Assembly (NCBI RefSeq): GCF_008630915.1
Contig: NZ_CP043909.1
Location: 744,001-808,000 of the forward strand
Source: Acinetobacter suaedae
GTDB lineage: Bacteria; Pseudomonadota; Gammaproteobacteria; Pseudomonadales; Moraxellaceae
Direction: 5' to 3'
Length of the DNA stretch: 64,000 bases
A program made the position numbers and the translations under genes. Every line of letters begins with the position of its first letter. The stretch's first letter is position 1. The notes under the pieces were generated by a model. It did no database searches. It was not told the origin of the DNA and saw nothing but the letters and a program-made list of their open reading frames with translations. Shown piece after piece: positions 63,816-64,000 of the stretch.

Positions 63816-64000
63816 ATGGAAGATGATTTGAACCCAGCACATTCGCCTGCAAAAAGACAAGTATCGATTTTATCTATAATCGTTTATCTCTTGTTTGCTG
63901 TCCCTGCCAGTATTCTTATTGGTGGGTTAGTCGCTTTGTTGTTGGTGATGCTAACCAATGCATCCCATCTTGAAGGGGCAAGCGGGTATGCTTGGGTTGG
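63816..64000 (+). CDS. Membrane protein, N-terminal part
   Basis: The first 61 codons of a gene that continues past the window. It begins MEDDLNPAHSPAKRQV and then a membrane helix (ILSIIVYLLFAVPASILIGG) and another (LVALLLVMLTNA). AAGG lies 8 bases before the ATG at 63816, about 25 bases after the SDR gene. The family cannot be named from this fragment. Confidence 0.6.
   Translation, partial: MEDDLNPAHSPAKRQVSILSIIVYLLFAVPASILIGGLVALLLVMLTNASHLEGASGYAWV

Overview
The window looks like a stretch of Acinetobacter chromosome. The base composition is AT-rich, and gene content and order are typical of the genus: a wax ester synthase of the AtfA type, pmrCAB, a DcaP-type porin, the vanillate genes vanR/vanB/vanA/vanK/vanP, and a large single-copy valS. 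Most of it is ordinary core genome. No prophage, insertion sequence, CRISPR array or replication origin was seen.

Layout. 0-8.4 kb: end of maf, rng, a PA1571-like mini-protein, atfA, cysH, thrH and two tandem FadL-family porins. 8.4-18.8 kb: the complete high-affinity potassium system kdpABCDE, a coniferyl-aldehyde-type dehydrogenase and a PAP2 phosphatase. 18.8-23.2 kb: an iron/haem-type uptake block (HmuY-like lipoprotein, TonB-dependent receptor, divergent DUF6607-like gene) around a Fur-box-like sequence. 23.3-33.2 kb: an expanded vanillate locus. 33.2-43.6 kb: tRNA-Arg, an aromatic amino acid permease, prpF, ispA, a stomatin/NfeD pair, a patatin lipoprotein, an acyltransferase, an AmpG-like carrier and a DcaP porin. 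43.7-53.3 kb: pmrCAB with a PmrA box, a kinase-fold protein, a glutamate/aspartate ABC transporter and an ammonium channel. 53.7-64 kb: AEC transporter, a J-domain protein, a repeat-flanked DUF559 gene, a membrane protein/nucleotidase pair, valS, two tandem paralogues of unknown function, an SDR and a truncated membrane protein.

The most interesting region is the van locus. Between vanA and vanK sits a three-gene operon: a secreted arylsulfatase, a formylglycine-generating enzyme carrying a lipoprotein signal, and an OprD-type porin. Four intergenic copies of the TGGATCCA core of the known VanR operator (ATTGGATCCAAT) lie at vanA, on both sides of the sulfatase operon and before vanK. An identical 12-bp copy (TTGGATCCATAT) borders each end of the sulfatase segment. 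I infer a VanR-controlled pathway in which a sulfated methoxy-aromatic enters through the porin, is desulfated in the periplasm by the locally activated sulfatase, is imported by VanK and is demethylated by VanAB. The original vanP porin carries an in-frame amber codon, so the new porin may have replaced it.

Secondary points of interest are a DUF559 endonuclease-like gene between palindromic repeats, one of which encodes its last codons; a translationally coupled membrane protein/5'-nucleotidase pair beside valS; a sigma-54-like promoter and a perfect inverted repeat upstream of the ammonium transporter gene; and a FadL paralogue with an insertion of about 90 residues. All family assignments were made by reading the translated sequences; no database search was run.
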